A stretch of 25,218 nt of DNA, taken from assembly GCA_003153215.1 (NCBI GenBank), contig PLXL01000034.1:1-25218 (forward strand). Direction: 5' to 3'. Under the pieces are notes generated by a model. The model had not been told where the DNA came from. It made no database searches and saw nothing but the letters and a program-made list of their open reading frames with translations. The number at the start of each line of letters is the position of its first letter. Position 1 is the first letter of the stretch. Source of the stretch: Candidatus Dormiibacterota bacterium. GTDB taxonomy: Bacteria > Chloroflexota > Dormibacteria > Aeolococcales > Aeolococcaceae. The translations under genes and the position numbers were made by a program. Of this stretch, positions 22,947 to 25,218 are shown piece after piece.

Positions 22947-23642
22947 ATGAGCGAACGCGGCCGCATCCTGGTGGTCGACGACGAGCCGGCGATCACCGAT
23001 TTCATCGCGCTCGGCCTCCACCACGAGGGCTACGAGGTGGCCACCGCGGGCGACGGGCACCAGGGGCTGCGCGCCGTCGACGAGTTCAAGCCGGACCTGG
23101 TCATCCTCGACGTGATGATGCCCCGGCTGGACGGGTTCGAGCTGTGCCGGGCGATCGCCGGGGAGCCTCGGCGGGGGATCATCATCCTGAGCGCCCGTGA
23201 CGAGACCACCGACCGCATCCACGGGCTGGAGCTGGGCGCCGACGACTACCTGGTCAAGCCCTTCGAGTTCGGGGAGCTGCTGGCCCGGGTCAAGGCGGTG
23301 CTCCGGCGGCGCACCCCGGACCTCAACCGGGTGGTGCAGGTGGGCGATCTGACCATCGACACCGCGACCCGCGAGGTCCGCGTGGGCGAGCGCCAGCCCG
23401 ATCTGTCCGTGCGCGAGTACGACCTCCTCCACTTCCTCGCCGTCCACGCCCACGAGGTGATGCATCGCCAGCGCATCCTCGACGAGGTCTGGGGCCACAA
23501 CTTCTTCGGCGACGAGAACAACCTCGAGGTCTACGTCCGCTACCTCCGCCAGAAGCTGGGGGACGCGGATCACCAGCGCATTCAGACCGTGCGCGGCGTC
23601 GGCTACCGCCTCCACGCGGTCGGCGGGGTGGCGCAGGAGTGA
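22947..23642 (+). CDS. OmpR/PhoB-type response regulator
   Basis: 231 aa. The receiver domain has the acidic pocket Asp11/Asp12 (VVDDEPA), phosphoacceptor Asp55 (ILDVMMPRLDG), Ser82 (ILSARDE) and Lys104 (LVKPFEFGEL). The C-terminal winged-helix domain (about 132-228) shows LSVREYDLLHFLA, the recognition region NNLEVYVRYLRQKLG and VRGVGYRL. It is a DNA-binding transcription regulator controlled by the adjacent kinase. The ATG at 22947 is chosen because the promoter lies just upstream; a TTG at 22923 would fall before the -10. The kinase gene starts 9 bp after its stop. Target genes are unknown; the divergent PAP2 gene is a candidate by position only. Confidence 0.96.
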   Translation: MSERGRILVVDDEPAITDFIALGLHHEGYEVATAGDGHQGLRAVDEFKPDLVILDVMMPRLDGFELCRAIAGEPRRGIIILSARDETTDRIHGLELGADDYLVKPFEFGELLARVKAVLRRRTPDLNRVVQVGDLTIDTATREVRVGERQPDLSVREYDLLHFLAVHAHEVMHRQRILDEVWGHNFFGDENNLEVYVRYLRQKLGDADHQRIQTVRGVGYRLHAVGGVAQE

Positions 23643-23651
23643 GGTGACCCC

Positions 23652-25097
23652 GTGAGCCGCATCGGCCGGGCGCTGCGCAGCCTTCGCTGGCGGCTCACCC
23701 TCACCTACCTGGTGCTCATCGCCATGCTCCTGGCGGGCCTCGGCGTCTTCCAGTACGCGTCGCTCCGGGGCAGCCTGATCAACGGTCGCGTCGAGGAGCT
23801 GCGGGGGGACCTGGTGGCGGCCCAAAAGCTCTATGCGAGCGGCGATCTCTCGTCGTCCACCACCGCCGCCAAGGTCCGCACCCTCGCCACCCTGATCCGC
23901 TCGGCGTCGGGACGGTCCGTTACCGTCGCCCTCTTCGGACCGCGGGGCGTGCGGCTCGATGCCATCCCGGCCGGCGACAATCCTCCCCAACTCGACCCCG
24001 GCCCCTTCGAGACGGTCGTGTCCGCGGGGACGGCGCAGCACGAGATCATCGGCTCCGATCTGGTCGCCGGCTTCCCGGTGGGCGTGAGCGACCTCACGGT
24101 GCGGCGCGCCACCGCGGTGGTCGAGGTCTCCGAGCCGATGACCCCGATCGACAGCGTGCTCTCCGGCGACGTGGAGGAGCTGACGATCGGGGGCGGTGCG
24201 CTGCTGCTCCTGGTGCTGATCCTCGGGCTGCTTCTGACCAGCACCGCCCTCCGCCCCCTCCGCCGCCTGACCGCCACCGCCGGCCAGCTGGCGGGCGGCG
24301 ACCTGCGGGCCCGGAGCCGGCTGGTCCCCCGCGGGGACGAGGTCGGACAGCTGGCGAGCGCCTTTGACCATATGGCGGACCGGATCGAGGATGCGTTCGC
24401 GGCCCAGCGCGAGTCGGAGAACCGGGTGCGGCGGTTCATCGCCGACGCCTCGCACGAGCTGCGGACGCCGGTCACCGCACTGAGCGGCTACATCGACGTG
24501 CTGCGCCGCGGCGCAGCCCAGAGCCCGGAGGCGATGAACGCCGCCCTCGGCATGATGGCCCGGGAGTCCGACCGGCTCCGCGTCCTGGTGCTCGACCTGC
24601 TCACCCTCGCCCGGGTGGACGCGCGCACCCAGCAGAAGCCGGAGGACTTTGACCTGGTGGCGGCTTTGGGCCGGCTGCTCGACGAGGGCGTCCCCGGGAT
24701 GCCACCGCGGGTGGACCGGGACCTCTCGGGATCCCCGGTGCTCGTGTATTGCGACCGAGGAGCCGTCGCCACCGTGGTCCGCAACCTCCTCACCAACGCC
24801 TGCAAGTACGCGCCCGGGGCACGCCAGGTGTGGTCGGTGCGGGCGGACGGCGCCCGGGCCCGGGTCGACGCGCACGACGAGGGACCGGGCATCCCGGCGG
24901 CCGACCTCCCCCATCTCTTCGAGCGCTTCTACCGTGGGGAGAAGACCCGCACCCGCGAGGAGGGGGGGAGCGGGCTGGGGCTCTCCATCGTGCAGGGGCT
25001 GGTGCGCGCCCAGGGCGGCGACGTCGCCATCACCAGCACCGAGGGCGCAGGGACCACGGTCACCTTCTGGCTGCCGCTGGCGCGGGGTGAGCGCTAG
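23652..25097 (+). CDS. Sensor histidine kinase (HAMP-HisKA-HATPase_c)
   Basis: 481 aa, partner of the response regulator. Order: TM1 (about 15-36), an extracytoplasmic sensor of about 140 residues, TM2 (about 179-200), HAMP (TALRPLRRLTATAGQLAGGD), HisKA with His268 (DASHELRTPVTAL), then the ATPase domain with the N box NLLTNACKYAP (378-388), DEGPGIP (409-415), LFERFYRG and GGSGLGLS (438-445). All catalytic motifs are intact. The GTG at 23652 has GAGGTGA 4 nt upstream, overlapping the region just after the regulator's stop, so translation is probably coupled. Its stop overlaps the stop of a convergent gene by 3 bp (CTAG). The sensor domain matches nothing I recognise, so the signal is unknown. 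Confidence 0.96.
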   Translation: MSRIGRALRSLRWRLTLTYLVLIAMLLAGLGVFQYASLRGSLINGRVEELRGDLVAAQKLYASGDLSSSTTAAKVRTLATLIRSASGRSVTVALFGPRGVRLDAIPAGDNPPQLDPGPFETVVSAGTAQHEIIGSDLVAGFPVGVSDLTVRRATAVVEVSEPMTPIDSVLSGDVEELTIGGGALLLLVLILGLLLTSTALRPLRRLTATAGQLAGGDLRARSRLVPRGDEVGQLASAFDHMADRIEDAFAAQRESENRVRRFIADASHELRTPVTALSGYIDVLRRGAAQSPEAMNAALGMMARESDRLRVLVLDLLTLARVDARTQQKPEDFDLVAALGRLLDEGVPGMPPRVDRDLSGSPVLVYCDRGAVATVVRNLLTNACKYAPGARQVWSVRADGARARVDAHDEGPGIPAADLPHLFERFYRGEKTRTREEGGSGLGLSIVQGLVRAQGGDVAITSTEGAGTTVTFWLPLARGER

Positions 25098-25218
25098 CAG
25101 GGTGCCGCCGGGAAGGCCTCCATCAGACCGGCGATGCTGGCCAGCCACGCGTCGGTGATCTCCGTCACCGTCGCGCCTGCCGGGAACGTCAGCGGCTCGC
25201 CCAGCACGATCCGCACCA
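25094..25218 (-). CDS. C-terminal fragment of a protein, possibly a PlsC-type acyltransferase (cut by the window end)
   Basis: The last 40 residues of a minus-strand gene whose 5' part lies beyond 25218. It begins VRIVLGEPLTFPAGATVTEI and ends IAGLMEAFPAAPC. The RIVLGEPL strand followed by a Pro-rich turn and a helix resembles the C-terminal end of 1-acyl-glycerol-3-phosphate acyltransferases, but the fragment is too short to be sure. Its stop (TAG, 25096-25094) overlaps the kinase stop on the other strand. Confidence 0.5.
   Translation of the reverse strand, partial: VRIVLGEPLTFPAGATVTEITDAWLASIAGLMEAFPAAPC

Noticed and set aside
22800..25148. Very long minus-strand open frame extending the PAP2 gene upstream across the two-component genes
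   Set aside because: It is antisense to well-supported regulator and kinase genes; its composition is low-complexity GC-rich filler. Only the part from 22799 down is real.

Overview
The window is high-GC DNA with dense coding on both strands. Third codon positions are G/C-rich, GTG starts are common, and several genes appear to be leaderless. The gene content points to an actinobacterium-like lineage: an InhA-type enoyl-ACP reductase, a DUF2630 protein, an F420/DDN-type nitroreductase, a PruB-sized monofunctional proline dehydrogenase, an ArsR-SRPBCC fusion and an S8 peptidase with a GTSW-repeat tail. Actinomycetota, or a neighbouring phylum such as Ca. Dormibacterota, is my inference; nothing here fixes the taxon. 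No phage, IS, CRISPR or complete defence system was recognised.

Layout. 0-1.5 kb (minus): a small unknown protein and a DUF72 protein. 1.6-4.6 kb (plus): an inositol-monophosphatase-family phosphatase, then fabI and fabF overlapping by 4 bp (fatty-acid elongation). 4.7-6.0 kb: a GT87-like membrane glycosyltransferase. 6.0-14.2 kb: two membrane GGDEF-EAL proteins (c-di-GMP turnover) flank a DHA2-type MFS exporter (minus) and a secreted S8 protease (plus). The MFS/protease intergenic region holds repeats with a 40-bp period, and its core motif recurs upstream of the first GGDEF-EAL gene. 14.2-16.2 kb: an aldo/keto reductase (minus) and a stand-alone 5'-3' exonuclease (plus).

16.2-19.0 kb is the most irregular part. 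It has a 3' remnant of an MFS gene, an intact leaderless ArsR-SRPBCC regulator, a CorA gene that has lost its middle in frame, an intact DUF2630 gene (minus), a YoaK/DUF1275 gene lacking its 5' end and carrying a frameshift at a (CT)5 tract, and about 300 bp without a convincing gene. All three broken genes encode membrane proteins. 19.0-22.8 kb: a DDN-type nitroreductase (plus), then a minus-strand series PAP2 phosphatase - PHP phosphoesterase - tRNA-Lys(CTT) - proline dehydrogenase - DUF393. 22.9-25.1 kb: an OmpR-type response regulator and its histidine kinase (plus). At the right edge the 3' end of another minus-strand gene overlaps the kinase stop codon.

No clear new multi-gene system is visible. 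The best leads are the repeat/motif set linking the c-di-GMP protein and the protease/exporter promoter region, the decayed membrane-protein cluster, and the recently duplicated Trp-rich repeat tail of the protease.
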